From CAZKWG01 sp964615375 (GTDB taxonomy: Bacteria; Myxococcota_A; UBA796; CAZKWG01): 64,000 nucleotides of DNA. The position numbers and the translations under genes were made by a program. Positions 34,853 to 46,373 of this stretch are shown here, piece after piece. Below the pieces are notes generated by a model that saw only the letters and a program-made list of their open reading frames with translations, had not been told where the DNA came from and made no database searches. Every line of letters begins with the position of its first letter. Within the stretch, counting starts at the first letter, position 1. The stretch lies in the NCBI GenBank assembly GCA_964615375.1, contig CAZTOW010000008.1, positions 62,001 through 126,000 of the forward strand, given 5' to 3'.

Positions 34853-36532
34853 TCAGCCGCGCAGGACCCGGATGGCCCGCCCGCCCGGGCTCTGGGCGCT
34901 CTCCAGCGTCGCCCGTTCGGGCAGCGGCTCGGCGCCCGCTCGGCGATCGAAGAGCGCCAGCGTCCCCTCGCCCAGCCCGAGCCGCGCCAGGTACTCGTCG
35001 ATCTGCGCCAGCCCCTCGGCGAGCGGATCTGGGCGCCGGTCGCGCCAGACCTTGATCTCGACGACCTCGCGCTGCCACTGGACGGGCTCCCCGGGCCGGC
35101 GGATGGGCCAGGCCAGGAGCAGGTCCACGCGCCCGCGACCCACACCGACCTCGCGCTCCAGTCTCCCGCCTCCGGGGTATGCGTCCCCTTCGGGGACCGG
35201 CGCTCCCGCGCCTCGCACACCCGTCGAAGGGTCCACTGGACCCTTCGACCCATTGACTACTTTTTGCAACCAGCCCATCAGCACCAGGTGGGGCGCGACC
35301 TCGTGGTAGGGCATGCCGTCGGCGAGCAGGTCTCCGTGCTGGCGCCAGAAGTCGAGGAAGTCGGCCAGCAGCGCGCCCATGTCGAGCCGCCCGTCGGCGA
35401 GGGTGTAACGACCGCGCAGCTCGGGCAGGTTCTGCTCCGCGGTCTGCGCCAGGACCCGCACGATGACCTCGCGGTAGATGGGGTTCGCGATGCGCAATGG
35501 CATCGTACGCGCCAGCAGCCCGAGGTCGCGCAGGTACTCGACGTCCTCGTCTGAGGTGCCGCCCAGCACGAAGCCCCCCCCGATCAGCGGCTCCAGGACC
35601 CGGCGGACCCGATCCTCCGACAGCCGCGCCAGAAGGCTGTCGATGTGCGTCGCGCGCGCGAGGATGAGGCGCTCCCGGGCCTCCTCGATGTGGCCCTCGG
35701 TGATGGGCTCCGTCGGAGGCACCCGGATCTCCTCCACCACCTCGCGGGCGAGGGCGTTGGTCAGCCAGGGCTGGCCCTCGGTGTAATACCAGGCCCTCGC
35801 CAGGGCCTCCTTCGTGAAGATCTGGCCGGTGTCCGCGGTGTGTTGGGCGTAGAGGTCGTGCAGTTCGGTCTCCGTGAAGCTCGGGAGACGGAGCGACTTC
35901 TCCTTGATGTTGAACGGGCTCGATGAACCCGCGCTGACGGGGCCGCCGCCGCTGGCGAACTTGTAGTCGCGAACGTCCTTCATCCCGCAGAGGATGACCG
36001 TGGAGGGGAAGCGATGAGGGCGCTCGGGGAAGCTCTCGCGGAGCTGTGAGAGCACGCTCTTGAGCGCGTTCCCCTCCAGCGCGTCGATCTCGTCGAAGAT
36101 GAGCACCAGGGGGCGCGGGCAACGCTCCGCCCACAGCTTGAGCTGTACCGTGAGCAGCCCGCCGGCCGGCGCGTCCTGAAGGGCGGGCGGCCGGAGCGCC
36201 TCGGGGAGCCGCTGCTCCGCTCCCGCCTGAATGGCGAGCCAGATCCGGTGCTCCGCCGCGGACACATTGTCCGAGAACGCTCGGGCCGCCTCGCAGGAGA
36301 AGTGGAGGGCAGCGTAGCGCCCCTCCCGCGTGAGCCGCGAGGCCAGCGCGCGCATGGCCGTCGTCTTCCCCGACTGCCGAGGGGCGTGTACGACAAAGTA
36401 CGCTTTATTCGCCAGCAGGGGCTCGAGCTCGGGGATGCGCGACTCGGCGGGGACCATGTAGTGATCCGCGGGGTCGCAGGGGCCGGAGATGTTGAAGCGG
36501 CGCATCTGCGAGAGGTAACCTGTCGAGGACAT
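34853..36532 (-). CDS. AAA-type ATPase fused to PD-(D/E)XK nuclease-like domain
   Basis: This 559-residue protein has Walker A FVVHAPRQSGKTTAMRALAS (Lys56), Walker B PLVLIFDEIDALEG, a winged-helix middle region (DEDVEYLRDLGLLARTMPLR) and a C-terminal nuclease-like domain with YHEVAPHLVLMGWLQKVV, GRVDLLLAWP and REVVEIKVWRD (Asp, Glu and Lys of the ExK core). Such ATPase-nuclease proteins are common, mobile and of uncertain function in Bacteroidetes, cyanobacteria and Myxococcota. Between the last two halves lies an in-frame insertion of about 30 residues encoded by a palindromic repeat. It is followed by the aldo/keto reductase and preceded within 5 nt by the ferritin-like gene's stop. Confidence 0.85.
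   Translation of the reverse strand: MSSTGYLSQMRRFNISGPCDPADHYMVPAESRIPELEPLLANKAYFVVHAPRQSGKTTAMRALASRLTREGRYAALHFSCEAARAFSDNVSAAEHRIWLAIQAGAEQRLPEALRPPALQDAPAGGLLTVQLKLWAERCPRPLVLIFDEIDALEGNALKSVLSQLRESFPERPHRFPSTVILCGMKDVRDYKFASGGGPVSAGSSSPFNIKEKSLRLPSFTETELHDLYAQHTADTGQIFTKEALARAWYYTEGQPWLTNALAREVVEEIRVPPTEPITEGHIEEARERLILARATHIDSLLARLSEDRVRRVLEPLIGGGFVLGGTSDEDVEYLRDLGLLARTMPLRIANPIYREVIVRVLAQTAEQNLPELRGRYTLADGRLDMGALLADFLDFWRQHGDLLADGMPYHEVAPHLVLMGWLQKVVNGSKGPVDPSTGVRGAGAPVPEGDAYPGGGRLEREVGVGRGRVDLLLAWPIRRPGEPVQWQREVVEIKVWRDRRPDPLAEGLAQIDEYLARLGLGEGTLALFDRRAGAEPLPERATLESAQSPGGRAIRVLRG
35165..35262. repeat. palindromic element inserted in frame within a coding region
   Basis: Inside the nuclease part of the ATPase gene, GTCGAAGGGTCCA (35223-35235) and its exact reverse complement (35237-35249) flank a single base, and GTCCCC-TTC-GGGGAC forms a second hairpin at 35183-35197. 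The encoded peptide (NGSKGPVDPSTGVRGAGAPV) is low-complexity and splits two conserved nuclease motifs without changing frame. Confidence 0.6.
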
Positions 36533-36533
36533 C

Positions 36534-37685
36534 CTAGGCCGCGAGGGCCTGCTCGGCGAGAAGGGCGCGGGCGACGGGGAGGATCACGCGCGTGACGACA
36601 TCGCGCGCGGCACGGTTCACGGCCGCCGGAGAGGACAGGCCGTGAGCTCCCAGGAGAGGGGACCACGACAGGGGCTCCGCCTCGGGCAGACGGAGGCTGG
36701 CGAAGACCGCTCGGACGGCATCGCGGACCTCCTCGCCTCCGGTCTCGATCGCCCAGCGCAGGGTCAACCAGGCCAGCTCGGCATGCTCCTTCTCGTCCGC
36801 GACGACCCGCTCGAGCACGCGCCGCACGGCGGGGTCGGTGGCGCCATCCAGGGCCCGCTCGGCGAGGAAGGCGGCCAGCGTCTCCCCGATGGCGCCGTCC
36901 CGGGCGGTCCAGGCGGCGAGCTCGGCCAGCGAGCGCGCGACCGGCGCGGAGCCACCGAGCTCGAGCGCGGCCGGGCCCGTGGGCTCCCCCAGGTAGGCGG
37001 AGACGAGGGAGAACGCATCGATCGCGTGGCGGAGCTCCTGGGAGGCGGCCCGCTGTGCGCCCGCGAGCAGCTCCGGAGGCGCGCCGTGGGCGAGGAGGTC
37101 GAGGGCGAAGCGATGAAAGCCGGCGACGGAGGAGTGCTCGGAGCAGGCGTTCTTCCGCCAGTACGCCGCGAGCGCCGCGCGCTCCTCGGGCTTCAGCTCG
37201 CCCAGCTCAGGCCGGGTGGCGGCCCTGGTCCAGGCTTCCGAGCGTCGGGTGTCGGCCTGCACGACGTCGCCGTGCTGATCCAACAAGGGCCGTCCGTAGC
37301 CGCAGCAGTTGTCGCAGGTGTAAGCGTACGTGCAGACCGGGCCTTCCTGGCTCACGAAGTCCACCTGATCGAGGCCGTACCAGCAGGGAAGGTCCTCATT
37401 CTCGTAGATCAGCGCCATCATCTCACCCGGATCGGTCGGGCAGACGTCGAGAGCGTCCTGGACCCCGTCGTAGTCCAGATCAACGTCGTCCGTCTCGAGA
37501 TTGATCGTCGCCGTGTAGGTAGGCTCCTCGCAGTCACCCGAGTCCCAACCTGTGTCCGAGACCTCCTCCGGGATGGGCTCCTTGGCCGGCACACAGGTCG
37601 CCGCGCCGCTCAACCCGAGCGAAGCCAGCAGGCGCAATCGAAAGTTGTCCGTGGCACGATGTCGGGCGTTGAGTCGGGGCGGCAT
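36534..37685 (-). CDS. ferritin-like domain protein with N-terminal exported-type region
   Basis: I use ATG 37685, ten codons into the longest frame, which gives 383 residues and a weak signal-like start (RLRLLASLGLSGAATCVPAK). Residues about 45-120 include an Asp-rich loop (DVDLDYDGVQDALDVCPTD) and a Cys cluster (CTYAYTCDNCCGYG) in a cell-surface style. The C-terminal half is a ferritin-like four-helix bundle with diiron-type Glu/His pairs: NACSEHSSVAGFHRFALDLL, AASQELRHAIDAFSLVSAYL, RVVADEKEHAELAWLTLRW. It may be an extracytoplasmic oxidase or metal store. The function is not known. Confidence 0.7.
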   Translation of the reverse strand: MPPRLNARHRATDNFRLRLLASLGLSGAATCVPAKEPIPEEVSDTGWDSGDCEEPTYTATINLETDDVDLDYDGVQDALDVCPTDPGEMMALIYENEDLPCWYGLDQVDFVSQEGPVCTYAYTCDNCCGYGRPLLDQHGDVVQADTRRSEAWTRAATRPELGELKPEERAALAAYWRKNACSEHSSVAGFHRFALDLLAHGAPPELLAGAQRAASQELRHAIDAFSLVSAYLGEPTGPAALELGGSAPVARSLAELAAWTARDGAIGETLAAFLAERALDGATDPAVRRVLERVVADEKEHAELAWLTLRWAIETGGEEVRDAVRAVFASLRLPEAEPLSWSPLLGAHGLSSPAAVNRAARDVVTRVILPVARALLAEQALAA

Positions 37686-37752
37686 GACGTCCTCCAAGAG
37701 GACGATACACCACAAGCGTCGCCCCGGGGCCGCGCCCTGCCAAGCCTCGAGG

Positions 37753-38301
37753 TCAGCCCCGCCGCGCCTCCGCCACCAGGCCCGTCAGGAGCTGCCCGAT
37801 CAGCTTGCGCGCCAGCTCGTCCGTCAGCCGGCCCTCCGCGTCGAACTTCGTGTGCGCCGCGCCCACCATCACCTCGGGCTTGTTGAGGAAGCGGAGGTTC
37901 AGGTACACGCCCACCTGCCGCAGGTGGTACTGCGCGCGGGCCGTGCCCAGCATCCCCATGCTGGCGCCCATGATCGCGGCGGGCTTGCCGTCCATGGGCT
38001 GGGGCTTGCCGCGGGAGGCCCAGTCGATCGCGTTCTTCAGCCCGCCGGGGATGGAGTAGTTGTACTCCGGGGTGGCGAAGAGCAGGGCGTCGGCGGCCAG
38101 CAGGCGCTCGCGGAAGGCGGCGACGACCTCGGGCGCGCCCCCGGAATCCAGGTCGGCGTCGTAGACGGGCAGCGCCCGCCAGTCCAGGACCTCCAGCGTG
38201 GCGCCCTCGGGCAGCAGCTCGCCCGCGGCGCGCAGCAACCCGGAGTTGTAGGAGCCCTGGCGCAGGCTCCCGGACAGACCGACGATGTGGACGTTCTTCA
38301 T
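37753..38301 (-). CDS. NADPH-dependent FMN reductase (ChrR/YieF-like)
   Basis: A 182-residue flavodoxin-like protein with the FMN phosphate loop GLSGSLRQGSYNSGLLRAA, the isoalloxazine loop LLFATPEYNYSIPGGLKNAI and the DWASRG motif. Length and motifs match soluble quinone/chromate reductases that use NAD(P)H. It is cytosolic and probably defends against quinones or other oxidants. It is divergent from the GH18 gene. Confidence 0.9.
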   Translation of the reverse strand: MKNVHIVGLSGSLRQGSYNSGLLRAAGELLPEGATLEVLDWRALPVYDADLDSGGAPEVVAAFRERLLAADALLFATPEYNYSIPGGLKNAIDWASRGKPQPMDGKPAAIMGASMGMLGTARAQYHLRQVGVYLNLRFLNKPEVMVGAAHTKFDAEGRLTDELARKLIGQLLTGLVAEARRG

Positions 38302-38409
38302 GGTGAGGCTCCAGCGGTGGGTTGCGGCTGTCTACCCCGCTCGCGGCGCCGGTCCAGCCAGACGTGGCCAGGCGCGCTCCCCCGATCTATGCTCCACGCC
38401 GGAGGTCCG

Positions 38410-39732
38410 ATGTCCCTGCTCGCGCTCGCGCTCCTCTCCTGCACCACCGACAAAGGCGTGGCCTGCGGCCCCGGCACCCACCTGGAGGGTGACCTCTGCG
38501 TGGCCGACAGCGACACCGACACGGCCGAGCCGGACACGGACACCGACGTGGACTCGGACACCGACACGGACCCGGGCGGCGACACCGACACGGGCGAGGA
38601 CCCCCTGGACGACGACCCCATCGGCGACGACGAGAGCGAGAGCGTGCTGCGCCTCGTGATCGCCTACTACACGGAGTGGTCCATCTACGACCGGGACTAC
38701 CAGGTCGCCGACATCCCGGCGGACAAGCTGACCCACATCAACTACGCCTTCGCCGACCTCAGCAGCGAGGGCGACTGCGAGGTCTACGACTCCTGGGCGG
38801 CGCTGGAGCGGGACGGCGGGACCTACGCGGCCATGCGCGCGCTCAAGGAGAGCCACCCGGGGCTGAAGGTGCTGCTGAGCGTGGGCGGCTGGACGCTCTC
38901 GGGCAACTTCTCCAGCGTGGCCAGCACGGAGGCGGGCCGCGCGCGGATGGCCAGCTCGTGCGTGGACTTCGCGCGGACCTACGGCTTCGACGGGCTGGAC
39001 ATCGACTGGGAGTACCCGGTCTCGGGCGGGCTCTACGACGGGGCGCCGGACGACACGGAGAACTACACGCTGCTGCTCGCGGCGATCCGCGCGGAGATGG
39101 ACGCCACCGACCCCGACCTGCTGCTGACCATCGCGGCGCCCGCGGGCGACGACAAGATCGTGAACTTCGACCTCGCGGCCATCCACCCCTACCTGGACTG
39201 GATGAACGTGATGACCTACGACTACGCGGGCGGCTGGGACACCACGACCGGCTTCCTGTCGCCGCTGAGCTACGACCCGGCCTCGCCCTCCGAGCACGCT
39301 GAGACCTACAACGTCCAGGCTACGGTGCGCGCCTACCTGGACGGCGGAGTGCCGCCCGAGAAGATCGTGATCGGCGTGCCCCTCTACGGGCGCGGCTGGG
39401 GCAGCGTGGGCGCCACGGACGACGGGCTCTACCAGGCGGCGGGCTCGACCTGGCTCGGCACCTGGGAGGCGGGGGCCTTCGACTACCAGGACATCGTGGA
39501 GAGCTACCTCACGGACGCGAGCTACGAGCGGCACTACAGCAGCACCACCCAGTCCCCCTGGCTGTACAGCGCGGACGCGGGCGTCTTCATCACCTACGAC
39601 GACGAGGAGTCGGTCGCCGCGAAGCTGGCGTTCGTGGACGACAACGAGCTGGGCGGCGTGATGATGTGGGAGCTCAGCGGCGACACGGAGGACCACACCC
39701 TGGTGACCCTGGTCTCGCACGAGCTGCGCTGA
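38410..39732 (+). CDS. GH18 chitinase-like lipoprotein
   Basis: ATG 38410 is preferred to ATG 38389 because GGAGG at 38401-38405 precedes it and the signal MSLLALALLSC ends in a lipobox. A long Asp/Thr/Glu linker follows (DTDTAEPDTDTDVDSDTDTD). The catalytic domain is GH18: VIAYYTEWSIYDRDYQVADI, LKVLLSVGGWTLSGNF (SxGG), and YGFDGLDIDWEYPV with the DxxDxDxE motif and Glu201 as proton donor; MNVMTYDYAGGWD and MMWELSGDT complete the barrel. It should hydrolyse chitin or related beta-1,4-GlcNAc polymers from the outer membrane. Of 440 residues. Confidence 0.92.
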   Translation: MSLLALALLSCTTDKGVACGPGTHLEGDLCVADSDTDTAEPDTDTDVDSDTDTDPGGDTDTGEDPLDDDPIGDDESESVLRLVIAYYTEWSIYDRDYQVADIPADKLTHINYAFADLSSEGDCEVYDSWAALERDGGTYAAMRALKESHPGLKVLLSVGGWTLSGNFSSVASTEAGRARMASSCVDFARTYGFDGLDIDWEYPVSGGLYDGAPDDTENYTLLLAAIRAEMDATDPDLLLTIAAPAGDDKIVNFDLAAIHPYLDWMNVMTYDYAGGWDTTTGFLSPLSYDPASPSEHAETYNVQATVRAYLDGGVPPEKIVIGVPLYGRGWGSVGATDDGLYQAAGSTWLGTWEAGAFDYQDIVESYLTDASYERHYSSTTQSPWLYSADAGVFITYDDEESVAAKLAFVDDNELGGVMMWELSGDTEDHTLVTLVSHELR

Positions 39733-39738
39733 AGTCGT

Positions 39739-40509
39739 TCACTCCTCCAGCCAGGCGTTCGCCTGAGGGTGGACCCCGCGGCGCGGCAGTATCCACATCT
39801 GGTAGAGCGAGGTCAGGATCATGAAGGCCGCGGCCAGGTTGTAGCCGATTCCACCCACAATGGTGGCCCAGGCAAACGAGGGCCACCAGTGGGTGAGCCA
39901 CCAGGCCGAGATGTCCACGCACAGGAACAGGAAGGGGAAGCCGATCGCGGTGGCCTTGAGCAGCCGCGGCACGCCCACCGACAGGCTGAAGATCAGGCAC
40001 ACGAAGAAGAAGATGAAGGCAATGCCGAAGAGGTGGATGTGGCTCACCCGCGTCAGGTCCTGCACGCTGGCGCCCATGTCCACCTCCGCTTTGGGTTTGA
40101 CCCCCTCGTAGGTGCGGAAGTCGGCCAGCCCGGGGATGGCGCCGTGGCAGCGCACGCAGTTCTTGTCGAAGATGGGCTTGATCTCGGCGTCCCACTGCTC
40201 GCGGGTCGAGCCCTGCTCCACCCAGCGCACGATCGCCGCGCGCTCGGCCACGTCGGCCTTGTCCTTCATGGTCCCGTCGAGCTTGACCTCCAGCCGGCTG
40301 CCGCCGCGGTCGCCGTAGTAGCTGTAGACCACGTCGTCTACGGAGAGCCCGAGCTGACCGTCGGCCATGCCGTGGGTGAACAGGATCTGTAGACCGCTGG
40401 TGATCAGCCCGAGACTGACCACCAGCAGGTAGCCTGTGAACAGCACGCGCAGGGACAGGCCCAGCGCGGGCAGGTTGAGCGCGGCGTGGCCGCTCCTGGC
40501 GTCGTTCAT
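39739..40509 (-). CDS. membrane-bound cytochrome c-like protein
   Basis: I use ATG 40509 (256 residues) because the earlier ATG adds only an Arg/Pro stretch. It has an N-terminal membrane helix (LRVLFTGYLLVVSLGLITSG), an outer loop with one CxxCH haem site, FDKNCVRCHGAIPGLADF (Cys118, Cys121, His122), and then four hydrophobic helices (HIHLFGIAFIFFFVCLIFSL; PFLFLCVDISAWWLTHWW). This is a small multi-haem-associated membrane family found in Deltaproteobacteria and often annotated only as hypothetical. A respiratory or electron-transfer role is inferred. It ends 6 nt from the convergent GH18 stop. Confidence 0.7.
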   Translation of the reverse strand: MNDARSGHAALNLPALGLSLRVLFTGYLLVVSLGLITSGLQILFTHGMADGQLGLSVDDVVYSYYGDRGGSRLEVKLDGTMKDKADVAERAAIVRWVEQGSTREQWDAEIKPIFDKNCVRCHGAIPGLADFRTYEGVKPKAEVDMGASVQDLTRVSHIHLFGIAFIFFFVCLIFSLSVGVPRLLKATAIGFPFLFLCVDISAWWLTHWWPSFAWATIVGGIGYNLAAAFMILTSLYQMWILPRRGVHPQANAWLEE

Positions 40510-40557
40510 CGCGGTCTCCCGCGTGGGGGGGAGCCGCATCTTAACGCAGGAGGGCGA

Positions 40558-40926
40558 TCAGAACCCCTCGCAGACCGCGTCCAGGGGCGTCTCCACGCCC
40601 GCGTAAAGGAACACCACCGTCTCGGGGTCCTCGATCAGCGGCATCTCGCAGGTCGCCTGGATGATCCCGCAGTCGGCCGTACACTCCTCGCCCTCGCTCT
40701 CGATGACCGCCTCGCCGTGGACGACCAGCTGATCGCCCTCCAGCGTGGCGGTGCATGTGGCGCTGACCAGCGTGTCGCAGCTGGACGAGAGGCAGCCGGG
40801 GAAGGTGACCTCCACCTGGCCCGCGTCGTTCAGGCAGACCGTGCCCTCGTCCGTGATCGTGGTGGTCGTGACCTTGGGCTCGAGCTCGCAGGCGGCGAGC
40901 AGCGGCAGGAAGACGAGTCTACGCAT
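40558..40926 (-). CDS. small Cys-rich lipoprotein
   Basis: 122 residues; MRRLVFLPLLAAC ends in a lipobox with Cys13. The mature part has nine further Cys residues (VTFPGCLSSSCDTLVSATCT, EECTADCGIIQATCEM), likely disulfide-bonded, and no recognised domain. It should be an outer-membrane lipoprotein. Confidence 0.7.
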   Translation of the reverse strand: MRRLVFLPLLAACELEPKVTTTTITDEGTVCLNDAGQVEVTFPGCLSSSCDTLVSATCTATLEGDQLVVHGEAVIESEGEECTADCGIIQATCEMPLIEDPETVVFLYAGVETPLDAVCEGF

Positions 40927-40973
40927 GGAACACCCCCAGTCTGTTCAACCTATCCCGCCCCGCCCCGCCGCGC

Positions 40974-43856
<2,883 letters not shown>

Positions 43857-43928
43857 GAGGATCAGGTCTCCACCCTCATGATAACGCCGCTCCCTCCGAC
43901 CTGCTCGCCGGAGGCGCGCGCCGGTCTT

Positions 43929-44447
43929 TCAGGCGCGGACGATCGTGACCTTGTTCATCTTCACCGGCTTGGACAGCGCGCCCGAGCGGCTGCCGAGGGC
44001 CTCGATCTTCTTGACCACGTCCATCCCGCGGGTCACGCGGCCGAAGACGGGGTGCTTGCTGGGGGTGCGGGTGTCCCACCAGTCCAGGAAGGAGTTGTGG
44101 ACGGTGTTGATGAAGAACTGCGAGCCGCCGGAGTTGGGGCGGCCGGTGTTCGCCATCGACAGCGTGCCCGGCTCGTTGGAGAACTTCGCGTTGGGGGGGA
44201 ACTCGTCGGCCACGTTGCCGAAGGGCGAGTCGCCGGTGCCGCAGCGCGGATCGGAGGGGTTCTTGCTGTACTTGCAGCCGAACTGGAGCATGAAGCTGGG
44301 GATCACGCGGTGGAAGTGCAGACCGTCGTAGAAGCCGGTCTCGGCGATCTTCATGAAGTTGCCCGCCGTGATCGGCATGCTGTCCTGAAAGAGCTCCGCC
44401 TCGATGATGCCCTCGGAGGTGTCGAAGATGACGGTCGGATTGGCCAC
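43929..44447 (-). CDS. cyclophilin-type peptidyl-prolyl isomerase
   Basis: I choose GTG 44447 because homologous short cyclophilins begin at ANPTVIFDTSEG; an in-frame ATG at 44492 is possible. The 172-residue domain has the active-site segment FHRVIPSFMLQFGC, GxxxxGGPG-like spacing replaced by GTGDSPFGNVADEF, LSMANTGRPNSGGSQFFINT and HPVFGRVTRGMDVVKKIEAL. There is no signal peptide, so it should be a cytosolic folding catalyst. It stands alone. Confidence 0.9.
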   Translation of the reverse strand: MANPTVIFDTSEGIIEAELFQDSMPITAGNFMKIAETGFYDGLHFHRVIPSFMLQFGCKYSKNPSDPRCGTGDSPFGNVADEFPPNAKFSNEPGTLSMANTGRPNSGGSQFFINTVHNSFLDWWDTRTPSKHPVFGRVTRGMDVVKKIEALGSRSGALSKPVKMNKVTIVRA

Positions 44448-44603
44448 GGGGTCTCCAGCGTGAGAGGGAGGGGCGCCGCCCGGCGTCCCCATCGGAGCCC
44501 TCTATCCGAGCGGCGGGCCCCACGCTCGCGCGCCACCACCGCGCGGGCGGGCGAGCTTGTGCGGCGGGCCCGAGGCGAATAGGAACTCAGGACGGGGGTG
44601 TCC

Positions 44604-46367
44604 ATGCGGGCGCGAATCTGGCTTCAGAGCATTCAGGTGGAGAGCGAGGGGGATCGCCTTGGTCGGGCCGAGCCCTTCCTCTGGCCGCTCTTCTTCCGGC
44701 TGGACGCGCGCACGCTGCGTCATCTGAGCGAGCCCCCGTCCGCGCTGGCCGAGGATCCCGTCTGGCTGGTCGCCCCGGACGGCGCCCACCGCAACCTGGG
44801 CGGGGCCTGGCGCGCGGGCGAGACCATCACGATCCCGGGCCCGCTGGGGCGGGTGGTCTTCGAGCTGGACAGCGGCGGCCTGCTGAGCAACGAGATCACC
44901 CGGGTCGGCTTCTTCGTGGCCCTGCTGGAGGAGGAGATCTTCCCGGCCCACGCCACGATCGTCAAGGAGTACGCCCGCTTCGCCACCAGCTTCGAGCAGC
45001 TCCTGCGCGACCGCTTCAAGGGCGTGCTGAACGAGACGCAGCTCCAGGCCTTCGCGCTCACCCCGCCGCCCCCCACCGAGGGCACGCCGCCCACGCTCAC
45101 CTTCGCCGGCGCCCAGGACATCCGCGAGCAGCTCTCCCGCTACGTGCTCGGCGGGGACGCGCTGGTCGGCGTGCGCTGCGAGGCCTGGAACATCGACGAG
45201 CTGGAGGCGCGCCCCTACCGCACCTTCACCTCCCGCTGGGCCGCCGCCGCGGGCTCACGCGAGGGCAGCTACACGCTGACCGGCGAGATCCAGGCGGAGA
45301 TCACCCCGGAGGGCGCGCTGGCCGGCTGCGTGTGGTCGGTGGACCGCTCGCCGCAGATCCATTTCCGCAGCGAGGGCCGCCACCTCCACCAGGTGCGCTA
45401 CGACGGCTCGGGCTGGACCCACCAGGATCTGCACCACCTCTCGCGGGGGCCGGAGCGCGCGCTGCCCGTGGCGGCGGTGGGCGACCCGGTGTGCCTGATC
45501 GACGCGCCCGATCACGCCCAGCACCTGCTCTATCGCGGGATGGACGATCACCTGCACGAGCTCTCCCTGCTCGGGGGCTGGCGCCACACGGATCTCAGCG
45601 CCGCCGCGGGCGCGCCGCCGGCCGCGGGCAACCCGGCCGCCTGGGTGCGGGGCACGGACGGGAGCGCCCACATCGCCTGGCGCGGGCGCGACGGCCACAT
45701 CCACGAGATCTGGCACCACCACGGGCGCCACCACCACCGCGACGTCACCCTGTCCGCGGCCGGGGCCCCGAACGCGCTCGGCGACCCCGCGGTCTACGTG
45801 CGCGCCAACGGCGATCAGGCCATCGTCTTCCGCGGCGCCGACGGGCACCTGCACGTCCTCGCCTTCAACGGGCAGGTCTGGCGGCACGACGACCTGGGCT
45901 TCAGCGCGCACGCGCCGGTCGCGGCCAGCGATCCGGTGGTGGTCTCCAACCTGGAGACCGGGCTGCTCGCCCTGGTCTATCGCGGCGCGCTCGGCCACAT
46001 CTGCCTGCTGGTGCACGAGGCCGACAGCTGGAACCCGGTGGACCTCAGCGCGGTCAGCCACGCCGTCGCCGCCACCGGCCGCCCCACCGCCTGCCTGAGC
46101 GAGGGCGCCATCTTCATCGCCTGGCGCAGCCTGGACGGGGAGATCCACGGCCTCATGGGCGAGGGCACGAGCTGGAAGGACCAGGACATCTCGCAGCTGG
46201 CGGGCTGCTCGGTCCGCGCGGCCTCCGATCCCATCGCGCTGGCCGGGGGACGCGACGGGGCGCTGCACGTCGTCTTCCGCGGCGTGGACCGGCACCTCCA
46301 CGCGCTCTCGCTCGCGGAGACCTGGCGGCACGTGGACCTCAGCCTGGCCTCGAAGATCGGCTTCTAA
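44604..46367 (+). CDS. lectin-like beta-propeller protein
   Basis: ATG 44604 is used; a GTG two codons earlier is possible. In this 587-residue protein the first 220 residues are a unique domain (FEQLLRDRFKGVLNETQLQA). From about residue 225 there are repeated units of about 50 residues with xHLHxLxYxxxxWxHxDLS (HLLYRGMDDHLHELSLLGGW; IVFRGADGHLHVLAFNGQVW), as in fucose-specific PLL/AAL-type and tectonin propellers. No signal peptide is visible. A sugar-binding function is inferred from the fold only. It is convergent with the hydrolase lipoprotein, 6 nt apart. Confidence 0.75.
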   Translation: MRARIWLQSIQVESEGDRLGRAEPFLWPLFFRLDARTLRHLSEPPSALAEDPVWLVAPDGAHRNLGGAWRAGETITIPGPLGRVVFELDSGGLLSNEITRVGFFVALLEEEIFPAHATIVKEYARFATSFEQLLRDRFKGVLNETQLQAFALTPPPPTEGTPPTLTFAGAQDIREQLSRYVLGGDALVGVRCEAWNIDELEARPYRTFTSRWAAAAGSREGSYTLTGEIQAEITPEGALAGCVWSVDRSPQIHFRSEGRHLHQVRYDGSGWTHQDLHHLSRGPERALPVAAVGDPVCLIDAPDHAQHLLYRGMDDHLHELSLLGGWRHTDLSAAAGAPPAAGNPAAWVRGTDGSAHIAWRGRDGHIHEIWHHHGRHHHRDVTLSAAGAPNALGDPAVYVRANGDQAIVFRGADGHLHVLAFNGQVWRHDDLGFSAHAPVAASDPVVVSNLETGLLALVYRGALGHICLLVHEADSWNPVDLSAVSHAVAATGRPTACLSEGAIFIAWRSLDGEIHGLMGEGTSWKDQDISQLAGCSVRAASDPIALAGGRDGALHVVFRGVDRHLHALSLAETWRHVDLSLASKIGF

Positions 46368-46373
46368 GCCTAT

